Under the pieces are notes generated by a model. That model made no database searches. It saw only the letters and a program-made list of their open reading frames with translations, and was not told the DNA's origin. From contig CP075370.1 of assembly GCA_019454225.1 (NCBI GenBank), forward strand, positions 858,001 to 922,000: DNA of 64,000 nt, read 5' to 3'. This stretch comes from Paracoccaceae bacterium. Its GTDB lineage: Bacteria > Pseudomonadota > Alphaproteobacteria > Rhodobacterales > Rhodobacteraceae. Positions within the stretch are counted from its first letter, which is position 1, and each line of letters starts with the position of its first letter. Shown here piece after piece: positions 17,866-27,926 of the stretch. A program made the translations under genes and the position numbers.

Positions 17866-19815
17866 TCAGTCCCCCGCCGCGCGGCCCTTGAGGGCAATGA
17901 TGCCCCGCGGCCGGAACTGGATGAACAGGATGATGAAGAGGATCATGTAGGTCTGCGCCGCCAGCGTGTTCGACGGGTTCAGCCATTCGATGCCCTTCTG
18001 CAGCGCGCCGATCAGTGCGGCCCCCGCCAGCGTCCCCCAGATGTTGCCGACACCGCCGACCACCACGGTCATGAAGGACTGCACGATGTAGTCGTTGCCA
18101 AGCTCGGACGTGACCTTGGCGAACAGCCCGATGGCCACGCCGGCAAGGCCCGCGATGCCCGAGCCGAGGCCGAAGGTCAGCATGTTGATGCGGTCGGGGT
18201 TGATGCCCATGCTGGCCGCCATGGACGGGTTCTGCTGCACCGCCCGCACCTCGAGCCCCAGCCGGGTGCGGCGCATGATGAACAGGATGACGCAGAGGAA
18301 CACGATCGCCAGCACGAAGATCGCGATGCGGATGTAGCTGATCGACACCACGTCGTTGAACGACAGCGCCCCGTCCAGCCAGCCCGGCGAGGTCAGCGGC
18401 CGCGCCTGCGTGCCGAAGATGTTCTTGGCGATCTGCTGCAGCGCGATCGAGATGCCGAAGGTGGCCAGCAGGGTTTCCAGCGGGCGCCTGTAAAGGTGGC
18501 GGATCACCAGCCGCTCCATCGCCACCCCGGCGGCGAAGGTCACGGCAAAGGCCAGCGGCAGCGCCACGACGATGGAAACGGTGTAGTCGGGGATCACCAG
18601 TTGCACGCAGTATCCGGTGTAGGCGCCCATCATGATGAATTCGCCATGCGCCATGTTGATCACGCGCATCACGCCGAAGGTGATGGCCAGGCCCACCGCG
18701 GCGAGGAAGTAGATCGAGCCGAGCGAGAGCGCGTCGAGCGCCAGGTCGGCCGCCTGCATCAGCCCGACCTTGGTGTTGATCGCGACCAGCGCGCTGCGCG
18801 CGGCGTCGGTGACCGCCGGGTCGGGCTCGGTGTAGATGTCGAAATAGCGGTAGCCCGCGATGGTGGCCGCAACCTCGTCCGAGGTCGCGGCGACGGGCAC
18901 CTTTCCGGCGACCTCGAGCGCGGTGTAGGCGCGGTCGCGCGCCGCCTGCGTGCCGAGATCGGCCACCGGAATGCCGCCCACCGTGCCGTTCTCGATATTG
19001 GCGGCCAGCGCCTCGCGCTGTTCGGCAAGGGTCAGCGGCGCGGGCGCGTCTCCGGCGGCGACGAGGATCGCAAAGGCGTCGGCGGCGGCGATGTCGCTGC
19101 CGACATCCAGTTCGGCCGCGACATTGGCGCCGGGGGGCGGTTCGGCGGCGGCAACGCGCCGGGTTGACAGGATCGGGTTCAGCGCGCCCCGCAGGTCAAG
19201 CCCGAGGTCGGCGCCGAAGCTGTCGATGGCGGCGACGCGGGCGGCGCTGTCGGGGTCGAAACGGATGGTCAACAGGCGTTCCAGCCGCACCTTCTGCGCG
19301 GCGAGCGCCGGATCGGCATCGTCCAGCGCGGCGCGCAGCGCATCAAGCTGGGTGGCGTCGCCATCGCGGGCGATGGCGGTCAGGGCAGCACGGCGCTGGG
19401 CGGGATCGGGGTCGGTCAGCTGGAACTGCACCAGCGCCCCGGCGATCAGGCCCCGCACCCCGGCGTTGGGCCGCAGCTGCGTGATCTCGGCGCGCGCCGC
19501 GATGCCCGCGTCGGCCCCGGTCAGGATGTCGGTCAGCGCGTAGCCGCCTGCGGTTTCGGAAATCAGGAAGAAGGCACCGTCGGACTTGCGCTGACCAAGG
19601 CCACGGTCCGCCCAGGCGGACAGCAGCCGCGACACGGCGGGATCGCCGGTCTCGACCAGCGCCGCGATGGCGGGGCCGATGGTCTGGCGTGACGGATTGG
19701 CGATCTGGTCGCCGTATTGCGCAAGCGCCCCGGCAAGATCGGCACGCCCGGTCTGCGCGCCGACCGGCAGCGCCATGACCATCACGGCGGCAAGCGTCAG
19801 AAGGAACCTGCGCAT
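17866..19815 (-). CDS. urtB: Urea ABC transporter permease UrtB, long form
   Basis: This 649-residue LivH-like permease has an unusually large N-terminal part. A signal peptide (1-20, ending VGAQ) leads into about 330 soluble residues with HEAT-like helical stretches (for example ALTAIARDGDATQLDALRAAL). The eight or so membrane segments begin near residue 355 (LDALSLGSIYFLAAVGLAI) and include INMAHGEFIMMGAY, conserved in this permease class. A similar extracytoplasmic extension occurs in other UrtB proteins, where its role is unknown; contact with UrtA is a guess. The ribosome site is weak. It is separated from urtA by a hairpin-containing 66-base gap. Confidence 0.95.
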   Translation of the reverse strand: MRRFLLTLAAVMVMALPVGAQTGRADLAGALAQYGDQIANPSRQTIGPAIAALVETGDPAVSRLLSAWADRGLGQRKSDGAFFLISETAGGYALTDILTGADAGIAARAEITQLRPNAGVRGLIAGALVQFQLTDPDPAQRRAALTAIARDGDATQLDALRAALDDADPALAAQKVRLERLLTIRFDPDSAARVAAIDSFGADLGLDLRGALNPILSTRRVAAAEPPPGANVAAELDVGSDIAAADAFAILVAAGDAPAPLTLAEQREALAANIENGTVGGIPVADLGTQAARDRAYTALEVAGKVPVAATSDEVAATIAGYRYFDIYTEPDPAVTDAARSALVAINTKVGLMQAADLALDALSLGSIYFLAAVGLAITFGVMRVINMAHGEFIMMGAYTGYCVQLVIPDYTVSIVVALPLAFAVTFAAGVAMERLVIRHLYRRPLETLLATFGISIALQQIAKNIFGTQARPLTSPGWLDGALSFNDVVSISYIRIAIFVLAIVFLCVILFIMRRTRLGLEVRAVQQNPSMAASMGINPDRINMLTFGLGSGIAGLAGVAIGLFAKVTSELGNDYIVQSFMTVVVGGVGNIWGTLAGAALIGALQKGIEWLNPSNTLAAQTYMILFIILFIQFRPRGIIALKGRAAGD

Positions 19816-19852
19816 CGGGGACTTTCGAAAATTCCGGGGATTGGAGAGAGAG

Positions 19853-19872
19853 GGGGGCCCCGCAGGGCCCCC
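19853..19872 (-). terminator. Intercistronic hairpin between urtA and urtB
   Basis: A perfect 8-bp GC stem (GGGGGCCC / GGGCCCCC, 4-base loop) lies 9 bases after the urtA stop, with no T-run. Hairpins here commonly protect the binding-protein message or attenuate read-through, so that UrtA exceeds the membrane subunits. Confidence 0.6.
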
Positions 19873-19881
19873 GTGCCGGTA

Positions 19882-21159
19882 TCAGTAGTTCGACTTGATC
19901 TGCACGCAGGTGCTGGTCGCCGTGTTGTACATGCCGCAGCCCAGCGTCGCCCAGTCGGCCTCGAGCACTGCCGACTCCGGCAGGAAGTCGGTCCAGGCGT
20001 CGCCCGGGACGGGTTCGGTCTGGCTGATGATGTCGAACTGGCCGTCGGCGCGGATCTCGCCGATCAGGACGGGCTTGGTCAGGTGGTGGTTCGGCAGCAT
20101 CTTGGCCACGCCGCCGGTCAGGTTCGGCACCTCGAGGCCATACATCGCGGTGCGCACCGCATCGACATCGGTCGTGCCCGCCTTCTCGACCGCCTGAACC
20201 CACATGTTGAACCCGATCACATGGGCCTCCATCGGGTCGTTGGTCACGCGGTTTTCGCCGGCAAAGGCCTTCCACTTGGCGATGAACTCGGTGTTCAGCT
20301 CCGATTCCGCGGTCTGGAAGTAGTTCCAGGCGGCCAGGTGGCCCACGAGGTTCGAGGTGTCGAGACCCGACAGTTCCTCTTCACCAACCGAGAAGGCCAC
20401 AACGGGGATGTCATCGGCCGAAACGCCCGCCGCCGCCAGTTCCTTGTAGAAGCCGATGTTGGCATCGCCGTTGATGGTCGAGATCACGCCCACCTTCTTG
20501 CCATCGGCCCCCAGCGCCACCACGTCCGCCACGATCTTGGACCAGTCGCTGTGCCCGAACGGCGTGTAGTTCACGAAGATGTCTTCCTTCGGAATGCCCT
20601 TCGCGATCAGATAGCTTTCCAGGATGTTGTTCGTGGTGCGCGGATAGACATAGTCGGTGCCCAGCAGCGCGAATTTCTGCACGCCCAGTTCTTCGAGGAA
20701 GTAGTCGGTCGCCGGGATCGCCTGCTGGTTCGGCGCGGCGCCGGTGTAGAACACGTTCTTCGACGATTCCTCGCCCTCGTACTGCACCGGATAGAACAGC
20801 AGGCCGTTCAGTTCCTCGATGACCGGCAGAACCGACTTGCGGCTCACGCTGGTCCAGCAGCCGAACATCACGTCGACGTCCGACACCGTCAGCAGTTCGC
20901 GGGCCTTCTCGGCGAACAGCGGCCAGTCGGACGCGGGGTCGACCACGACCGCCTCAAGCTGCTTGCCCAGGACGCCGCCCTTGGCGTTCTGCTCGGCAAT
21001 CAGCATCAGCATCGTGTCCTTCAGCGTCGTTTCCGAAATCGCCATCGTGCCCGACAGCGAATGCAGCACGCCGATCTTGATCGTCTCCTGCGCCACGGCC
21101 GCCCCTGCGAAGGAAGCGGCAAGCCCCACCCCCGCCAGAAGTCCCCTGATCCCGTTCAT
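19882..21159 (-). CDS. urtA: Urea ABC transporter substrate-binding protein UrtA
   Basis: This 425-residue periplasmic binding protein captures urea (or short amides) for UrtBCDE. A signal peptide (about 1-23, cut after AVA) is followed by ETIKIGVLHSLSGTMAISE, the typical UrtA start within the LivJ-like family (PF13433). Cys at WATLGCGMYNTATSTC near the C-terminus could form a disulfide. GGGGGAA precedes the ATG. As first gene of urtABCDE it should be made in the greatest amount, helped by the hairpin downstream. Divergent from sseA across a 392-base gap. Confidence 0.96.
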   Translation of the reverse strand: MNGIRGLLAGVGLAASFAGAAVAQETIKIGVLHSLSGTMAISETTLKDTMLMLIAEQNAKGGVLGKQLEAVVVDPASDWPLFAEKARELLTVSDVDVMFGCWTSVSRKSVLPVIEELNGLLFYPVQYEGEESSKNVFYTGAAPNQQAIPATDYFLEELGVQKFALLGTDYVYPRTTNNILESYLIAKGIPKEDIFVNYTPFGHSDWSKIVADVVALGADGKKVGVISTINGDANIGFYKELAAAGVSADDIPVVAFSVGEEELSGLDTSNLVGHLAAWNYFQTAESELNTEFIAKWKAFAGENRVTNDPMEAHVIGFNMWVQAVEKAGTTDVDAVRTAMYGLEVPNLTGGVAKMLPNHHLTKPVLIGEIRADGQFDIISQTEPVPGDAWTDFLPESAVLEADWATLGCGMYNTATSTCVQIKSNY

Positions 21160-21551
21160 GTCTTCCCCCAGTTCTCGGGGCCGCCGGGTCTTGCCTTCCC
21201 CTGTGGGGGCATTAGACCGCGAGCGGCAACCTCGGTTGCACCTCGTGCGGTGGTGGCGGGTTTCTCAGGCACGGCCGCCACCGCACATCCTTTGCCCGTG
21301 CCAATGGCGGCAGGGCCGACAGGCAGCAGACCGGGGGCGCCGCAGCGCGGCAAGAATCCTCAGGGTCGCGATGCCCGCGACCCGCCCCCGGCGCATCATT
21401 TTTCATCACGCGGCCGTGACGCGCCGCCAAAACAGGCAGGGCGGAACCGCAACGGCAGGATGCCGCCGACTCGGGGCCCGCGCCCCGGCGCTTGCCTGAT
21501 CCCGCCGCGCGCACTACTCCTTCCCCGTCCGTTTCCTCGCAGGTGCCGCCC
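21160..21551. other. Divergent urtA/sseA intergenic region
   Basis: I see no gene in these 392 bases. They hold three inverted repeats: GGGTCGCG / CGCGACCC (21363-21383, 5-base loop), TCACG / CGTGA (21406-21419) and a longer-range GGTGGCGG / CCGCCACC pair around 21250-21285. An AT-rich patch, CATCATTTTTCATCACG, lies near 21395. Minus-strand hairpins would fall in the urtA leader. I looked for a canonical NtrC or sigma-54 site for nitrogen control and found none I would defend. Confidence 0.4.
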
Positions 21552-22412
21552 GTGATCCCTTCACCCGCCGACGATCCCAAGACGCTTGTCTCGACCGCCT
21601 GGCTGGCCGCGCATCTGCGCGACCCCGACCTGCGCATCCTGGATGCAAGCTGGTATCTGCCCGACCAGAACCGCAACGCCCGCGCGGAATACGAGGCCGC
21701 GCATATCCCCGGCGCCCGGTTCTTCGACATCGACGAGATTTCCGACCACCGGTCCGCCCTGCCGCACATGGCGCCCCCGCCCGAGAAGTTCGTCAGCCGG
21801 ATGCGCGCCATGGGCGTGGGCGACGGGCATCAGGTGGTGGTCTATGACGGCGCGGGGCTGTTCTCCGCCGCCCGCGTCTGGTGGACCTTCCGCCTGATGG
21901 GCAAGACCGACGTGGCGGTGCTGGACGGCGGGCTGCCGAAATGGCAGGCCGAGGGCCGCGAGACCGAGGACATGGCACCGATCCCCCGGGATCGCCACAT
22001 CACCGTCAGCCGCCAGAACCATCTGGTGAAGGATGTGACGCAGGTGGCGCAGGCCGCCAAGCTGGGACAGGCCGAGATCATCGACGCCCGCGCCGCCGCC
22101 CGGTTCCGCGGCGAGGCGCCCGAGCCCCGCCCGGGTCTGCGGGCGGGCCATGTTCCGGGGTCCAAGAACCTGCCGTTCGGTCAGGTTCTGAACCCCGATG
22201 GCACGATGAAGCAGGGCGCGGCGCTGCGCGCCGCCTTCGAGGGCGCGGGCATCGACCTGTCGAAGCCCGCGATCACCACCTGCGGGTCCGGGGTGACGGC
22301 GGCGATCCTGAGCCTTGCGCTGGAACGGCTGGGCCACCGCAACCATGCGCTCTACGACGGGTCGTGGTCCGAATGGGGCATGTATGATGACCTGATGGTC
22401 GAAAAGGGGTAG
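21552..22412 (+). CDS. sseA: 3-mercaptopyruvate sulfurtransferase
   Basis: This 286-residue protein has two rhodanese domains. The inactive N-terminal one contains DASWYLPDQNRNARAEY and HIPGARFFDID; the C-terminal one has the active-site loop TCGSGVTA. The CGSGVTA form marks mercaptopyruvate rather than thiosulfate sulfurtransferases. It moves sulfur from 3-mercaptopyruvate, a cysteine transamination product, to thiols or cyanide. The start is uncertain: GTG 21552 with AGG 8 bases upstream is preferred, while GTG 21543 and TTG 21492 are in frame. The aminotransferase that follows 3 bases later could supply mercaptopyruvate, so the pair may act together in cysteine catabolism. Confidence 0.92.
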   Translation: MIPSPADDPKTLVSTAWLAAHLRDPDLRILDASWYLPDQNRNARAEYEAAHIPGARFFDIDEISDHRSALPHMAPPPEKFVSRMRAMGVGDGHQVVVYDGAGLFSAARVWWTFRLMGKTDVAVLDGGLPKWQAEGRETEDMAPIPRDRHITVSRQNHLVKDVTQVAQAAKLGQAEIIDARAAARFRGEAPEPRPGLRAGHVPGSKNLPFGQVLNPDGTMKQGAALRAAFEGAGIDLSKPAITTCGSGVTAAILSLALERLGHRNHALYDGSWSEWGMYDDLMVEKG

Positions 22413-22415
22413 CCG

Positions 22416-23597
22416 ATGTTCGATGCGCTGAACGCCCAGCCGCAGGACAAGATCCTGCAACTCATCAGCATGTTCCGCGACGACCCGCGCGACGGCAAGA
22501 TCGACCTGGGCGTGGGTGTCTACAAGGATGCCACGGGGCTGACGCCGGTGATGCGGGCGGTGAAGTCGGCCGAGCGCCAGCTTTGGGAGACCGAGCGCAC
22601 CAAGACCTACACCGGCCTTGCGGGCGAACCCGATTTCCACGCCGCCATGGCGCGGCTGATCCTGGGACCGGCGGCGCCGATGGACCGGCTGGCGGCTGTG
22701 GCGACCCCCGGCGGCACCGGGGCGCTGCGGCAGGCGATGGAACTGATCCGCATGGCCTCGCCCGGGGCACGGGTCTGGCTGTCGAACCCGACCTGGCCGA
22801 ACCACCCCTCGATCATCCGCTATCTGGGCATTCCGATGGCCGAGTACCGCTATTTCGACGCCGCGACGCGCGGGGTCGATGCGGGCGGCATGCTGGCCGA
22901 ACTCGAGGGCGTGGCGCGCGGCGATGTCGTCCTGCTGCACGGCTGCTGCCACAACCCGACCGGCGCGAACCCCTCCGATGCGGACTGGGCGGCGGTGGCC
23001 GACCTGCTGGCCCGAAAGGGCGCGATTCCGCTGGTCGATCTGGCCTATCAGGGCTTCGGCGACGGCCTGGACGCCGATGCAGGCCCCACCCGCATGCTGG
23101 CCGGCCGCCTGCCCGAGGTGCTGATCGCGGCCTCGTGCAGCAAGAACTTCGGCATCTACCGCGAACGCACCGGCATCCTGATTGCCCTGGGGGCGCCGGG
23201 GCAGCGGGCGGTCCTGCAGGGCAACCTCGCCTGGCTGAACCGCCAGAACTACAGCTTTCCGCCCGACCACGGGGCGCGACTGGTCACCATGATCCTGGAC
23301 GACCCCGCGTTGCGGGCCGAATGGCAGGCCGAACTTGACGAGGTGCGCGCGGGCATGCTGGCGCTGCGCGATGGCCTGGCCGACGAACTGCGGCGGCTGA
23401 CCAACTCGGACCGGTTCGATTTCATCGCGCGCCACCGCGGCATGTTCAGCCGCCTGGGCGCGACCGAGGCGCAGGTCGACCGGCTTCGGGTCGAGCATGG
23501 CATCTACATGGTGTCGGACAGCCGCCTGAACATCGCCGGGCTAAACGCGGCCACCGTGCCGGTGCTGGCCCGTGCCGTGGTGGCCTGCGGCATCTGA
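22416..23597 (+). CDS. tyrB: Aromatic/aspartate aminotransferase (class I, PLP)
   Basis: This 393-residue PLP enzyme belongs to the aspartate/aromatic amino-acid aminotransferase subgroup Ia. Seen are KIDLGVGVYKDATG at the N-terminus, HGCCHNPTGANP with the Asn that binds PLP, DLAYQGFGDG, and the PLP lysine in SCSKNFGIYRERTG. RLNIAGLN near the end carries the Arg that binds the substrate carboxylate. It exchanges amino groups between aromatic or acidic amino acids and 2-oxoglutarate. AspC and TyrB activities cannot be told apart by eye. Close linkage to sseA suggests cysteine as an additional substrate. Confidence 0.9.
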   Translation: MFDALNAQPQDKILQLISMFRDDPRDGKIDLGVGVYKDATGLTPVMRAVKSAERQLWETERTKTYTGLAGEPDFHAAMARLILGPAAPMDRLAAVATPGGTGALRQAMELIRMASPGARVWLSNPTWPNHPSIIRYLGIPMAEYRYFDAATRGVDAGGMLAELEGVARGDVVLLHGCCHNPTGANPSDADWAAVADLLARKGAIPLVDLAYQGFGDGLDADAGPTRMLAGRLPEVLIAASCSKNFGIYRERTGILIALGAPGQRAVLQGNLAWLNRQNYSFPPDHGARLVTMILDDPALRAEWQAELDEVRAGMLALRDGLADELRRLTNSDRFDFIARHRGMFSRLGATEAQVDRLRVEHGIYMVSDSRLNIAGLNAATVPVLARAVVACGI

Positions 23598-23619
23598 CCG
23601 GCCGCGCCCCCGGCGCATG

Positions 23620-23648
23620 AAAAAGGCCCGGGCGTTGCCGCCCGGGCC
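23620..23648 (-). terminator. Terminator of glnK-amtB
   Basis: A perfect 10-bp stem (GGCCCGGGCG / CGCCCGGGCC, 4-base loop) is followed on the minus strand by TTTTT, 24 bases after the amtB stop. The same stem could also stop plus-strand transcripts from tyrB, though without a T-run. Confidence 0.85.
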
Positions 23649-23672
23649 CATGCCGGCCGAGAGGGAGAGACC

Positions 23673-25031
<1,359 letters not shown>

Positions 25032-25060
25032 GTCGGTCGCTTCCCCTTACCCCGTCGCGA

Positions 25061-25399
25061 TCACAGCGCGTCGTCGTTGATTTCGCCGGTGCGCACCCGC
25101 ACCGCATGGCTCACGTCCAGGACGAAGATCTTGCCGTCGCCGATCTTGTCGGTCTTGGCGGTCTTCGCGATGGTATCGACCACAGCCTCGGCCAGGCCGT
25201 CGGCCACCACGATCTCGAGCCGCACCTTCGGCACGAAGTTCACGGCATATTCGGCGCCGCGATAGATTTCGGTGTGCCCCGACTGGCTGCCGAAGCCCTT
25301 GATCTCGGTCACCATCATGCCGCGCACGCCGATGGCGGTAAGCGCCTCGCGCACCTCCTCGAGCTTGAACGGCTTGATCGCTGCAATGATGAGTTTCAC
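25061..25399 (-). CDS. glnK: Nitrogen regulatory protein P-II (GlnK)
   Basis: This 112-residue PII signal protein senses nitrogen and energy state. The T-loop Tyr51, target of uridylylation by GlnD, is in RGAEYAVNF. KLIIAAIKPFKLEEVREAL and TEIKGFGSQSGH are family hallmarks, and GDGKIFVLDV holds the ATP-binding Gly-Lys. I chose GTG 25399 because it has AAGGGGA upstream and gives the standard N-terminus. Linkage to amtB marks it as the GlnK type. It is divergent from the penicillin-binding protein gene; the 261-base gap between them should hold its nitrogen-controlled promoter. Confidence 0.97.
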   Translation of the reverse strand: MKLIIAAIKPFKLEEVREALTAIGVRGMMVTEIKGFGSQSGHTEIYRGAEYAVNFVPKVRLEIVVADGLAEAVVDTIAKTAKTDKIGDGKIFVLDVSHAVRVRTGEINDDAL

Positions 25400-25556
25400 G
25401 TGGGTCCCCTTTCGTATGGCAGGCGGCCCGCCGAAGCGGTCTGCGGGCATGAAGCCGGACAGGGGCATCCGCGCTCAAGGAATGGGCGGGTTTCCGCCGC
25501 GCCGCAGCGCCAAAAAATGCCCAAGAAATGCACATTCAGGGCGGTTGGCCTAAAAA

Positions 25557-25570
25557 ACAGGCAAACCTGT
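25557..25570. promoter_or_regulatory. Palindrome in the glnK/mrcA divergent region
   Basis: ACAGG-CAAA-CCTGT is a perfect 5-bp inverted repeat in an AT-richer patch about midway between glnK and the penicillin-binding protein gene. Oligo-A stretches flank it (25512-25517 and 25552-25557). It is a plausible operator; I cannot name the protein. Confidence 0.35.
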
Positions 25571-25660
25571 AAACCGAATCGTGATCCTGCGGCTTTCCCT
25601 TTCCGCGCGGCTGCGGGTATTCTGGTGCCAAGAACAGCGCGGAACATACGGGCGTCGGGC

Positions 25661-27880
25661 ATGGCAAAGACGGGCAGGACAGGCGCGCCGCTGGTGGCGG
25701 ATCGCCGCTACAGGGCACCCGCCGGTGGCGGGGGCGGCGGTTCGCGCCGCCCGCCCGCCCGGAAACCCGCCCCCCGCCGCCCCCGCAGGCGCGGCATCCT
25801 CGGGTTTCTGGCGGCCATCGTCGGCTTCGTCTGGCGTCTGGTGCGCGGCATCGTCTGGCGCGGGGCGCTGGCCTTCGCGCTCGTCCTCGGCCTGTCGTCC
25901 TGGTATTTCTACGCCCAGTTGCCGGATGTGGCCGCGCTGACCGACGGGCGCGCGCGCGGATCGGTCACCATGCTGGACCGCGAGGGGCAGGTCTTTGCCT
26001 GGCGGGGCGAGACCTTCGGGCATATCGACGCCCGCAGCGTGTCGAAGCACCTGCACAACGCCGTCGTGGCAACCGAGGACAAGCGGTTCTACCGCCATTT
26101 CGGCATCAGCCCGCGCGGCATCGCGGGGGCCATCCGCATCAACCTGTCCGAGGGGCGCGGCGCGCTGCAGGGCAACGGCGGGTCCACCATCACCCAGCAG
26201 GTCGCCAAGCTTCTGTGCCTGGGCGTGCCCTATGACCCGTCCCAGTGGAAATCGGAAGCCGCCTATGAAGAGGACTGCCGCCGTGGCGGTGTCTGGCGCA
26301 AGGTCAAGGAGGTGCCCTTCGCCCTGGCGATGGAGGCCAAGTATTCAAAGGCCGAGATCCTGACGATCTACCTCAACCGCGCCTATCTGGGCGCCGGTGC
26401 GCGCGGGTTCGAGGCGGCGGCCCAGCGCTATTTCGGCAAGTCCGCGCGCGACGTGAACCCCGCCGAGGGGGCGATGCTGGCGGGTCTGCTGGTGGCGCCG
26501 TCGCGCTTCGCGCCCACCAACAACCTGCAGCGCGCGCGAGACCGGGCCTCGGTGGTGATCGGCCTGATGCAGGAGCAGGGCTATCTGACCGCCGCCGAGG
26601 CCGCCGATGCCCGCGCCAACCCCGCCCGCCTGTCCCCCGCCGCCGACTCGCGCACAGGCGGCTGGTTCGCCGACTGGCTGATGGAAACCGTGCCGTCCTT
26701 CCTGTCCAAGACCACGACCGAGGACGTGATCATCCGCACCACGCTGGACCAGCGGTTGCAGCGCGCCGCCGAGGAGGCGGTGGCCGAGGTCTTTGCAACC
26801 AAGGTGCGCGAAGGCTCCAAGGCCGAAACGGCCGTGATCGTGATGTCGGCCGATGGCGCGGTGCGCGCCATGGTCGGCGGGCGCGCGGCGCAGCTGCCCG
26901 GTGCCTTCAACCGCGCCACGATGGCCAGGCGGCAGACCGGTTCAAGCTTCAAGCCCTTCATCTATGGCGCGGCGCTCGACCAGGGGTTCAGCGCGGCGGA
27001 TTACGTCGAGGATGCGCCGCTGACCATCCGCGTGCCCGGCTCGGGCAACTGGTCGCCGCAGAACTATACGAAAGACTACAAGGGCATCGTGACGGTGTCC
27101 GACGCGCTGAAGCATTCGCTGAACACCGCCGCCGTCCGCATATCCGAGGCCGTGGGCCGCGAGAAGGTGCGCGCGGTCGCCTCGGCCTTCGGCATTGAAA
27201 GCGATCTGGCGGCAGGCCCCGCGCTGGCGCTGGGCGTGTCGGAATCGACGCTGCTGGAAATGACCGGCGCCTATGCCGGCATCCTGAACGGCGGGCGCGC
27301 GGTGCGGCCCTACGGCCTGATCGAGCTGACCCTGAAGGGCGAGGCCGACGCGCTTCTGGGGCAGGAAGGCGGCTATGGCGACCGTGTCATCAGCGAACGC
27401 GCCGCCCGCGAACTGACCTGGATGATGACCGAGGTCCTCAACTCGGGCACCGGCACGCGCGCCCGGCTCGACGGCCGCGAGGCTGCGGGCAAGACCGGCA
27501 CGACCCAGGCCGCCCGCGACGCCTGGTTCATCGGCTTCACCGCCGACTATGTGGCGGGCGTCTGGATGGGCTATGACGACAACACGCCGCTGTCCGGCGT
27601 CACCGGCGGCGGTCTGCCCGCCGAGATCTGGAAGGCGGTGATGCTGCGGGTCCATCAGGGCCTGCCCGCCACGCCGCTGCCGATGGAACGGCCCGAATGG
27701 CGCCGCCCGCCCGATCCGGCCACGGCCACCGGCGCGCCGGTGCCGGTGGATGTGGGGCAGGGCCAGGGCTGGCCGCCGGCCACACCGCCGCAGCCCATCG
27801 ACGTGACGCCGCGCCGCGAGCCGGACATGGCCGAGCAGGTGCTGCGCGAGGTTCTGGGTATCTTCGGCGGCCAGTACTGA
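25661..27880 (+). CDS. Class A penicillin-binding protein (bifunctional peptidoglycan synthase)
   Basis: This 739-residue protein polymerises glycan strands and cross-links peptides. It has a basic, Pro/Gly/Arg-rich cytoplasmic tail (1-45), one membrane helix (about 60-85), then a glycosyltransferase 51 domain with catalytic Glu in VATEDKRFYRHFG and the motif GGSTITQQVAK. The transpeptidase domain has SxxK in TGSSFKPF, SxN in HSLNTAA and KTG in AGKTGTT. A Pro-rich tail ends the protein. It resembles PBP1A-type proteins but is shorter than enteric PBP1a (about 850 residues). ATG 25661 gives a sensible basic N-terminus, although its ribosome site is weak. Confidence 0.93.
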   Translation: MAKTGRTGAPLVADRRYRAPAGGGGGGSRRPPARKPAPRRPRRRGILGFLAAIVGFVWRLVRGIVWRGALAFALVLGLSSWYFYAQLPDVAALTDGRARGSVTMLDREGQVFAWRGETFGHIDARSVSKHLHNAVVATEDKRFYRHFGISPRGIAGAIRINLSEGRGALQGNGGSTITQQVAKLLCLGVPYDPSQWKSEAAYEEDCRRGGVWRKVKEVPFALAMEAKYSKAEILTIYLNRAYLGAGARGFEAAAQRYFGKSARDVNPAEGAMLAGLLVAPSRFAPTNNLQRARDRASVVIGLMQEQGYLTAAEAADARANPARLSPAADSRTGGWFADWLMETVPSFLSKTTTEDVIIRTTLDQRLQRAAEEAVAEVFATKVREGSKAETAVIVMSADGAVRAMVGGRAAQLPGAFNRATMARRQTGSSFKPFIYGAALDQGFSAADYVEDAPLTIRVPGSGNWSPQNYTKDYKGIVTVSDALKHSLNTAAVRISEAVGREKVRAVASAFGIESDLAAGPALALGVSESTLLEMTGAYAGILNGGRAVRPYGLIELTLKGEADALLGQEGGYGDRVISERAARELTWMMTEVLNSGTGTRARLDGREAAGKTGTTQAARDAWFIGFTADYVAGVWMGYDDNTPLSGVTGGGLPAEIWKAVMLRVHQGLPATPLPMERPEWRRPPDPATATGAPVPVDVGQGQGWPPATPPQPIDVTPRREPDMAEQVLREVLGIFGGQY

Positions 27881-27926
27881 CGGGCGCGATGGCGAACCGG
27901 CAGACGGGCGCTCGCCCCGGCCGGGG

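Noticed and set aside
21561-23498. A 645-codon minus-strand frame spanning sseA and tyrB
   Set aside because: It crosses two well-identified plus-strand genes, has no domain, and its composition is that of a GC-driven antisense frame.
25625-25645. A TGGCAC word on the minus strand upstream of glnK, considered as a sigma-54 promoter
   Set aside because: The matching TTGC element is not at the required distance, and Rhodobacter relatives often use NtrC with other promoter types.
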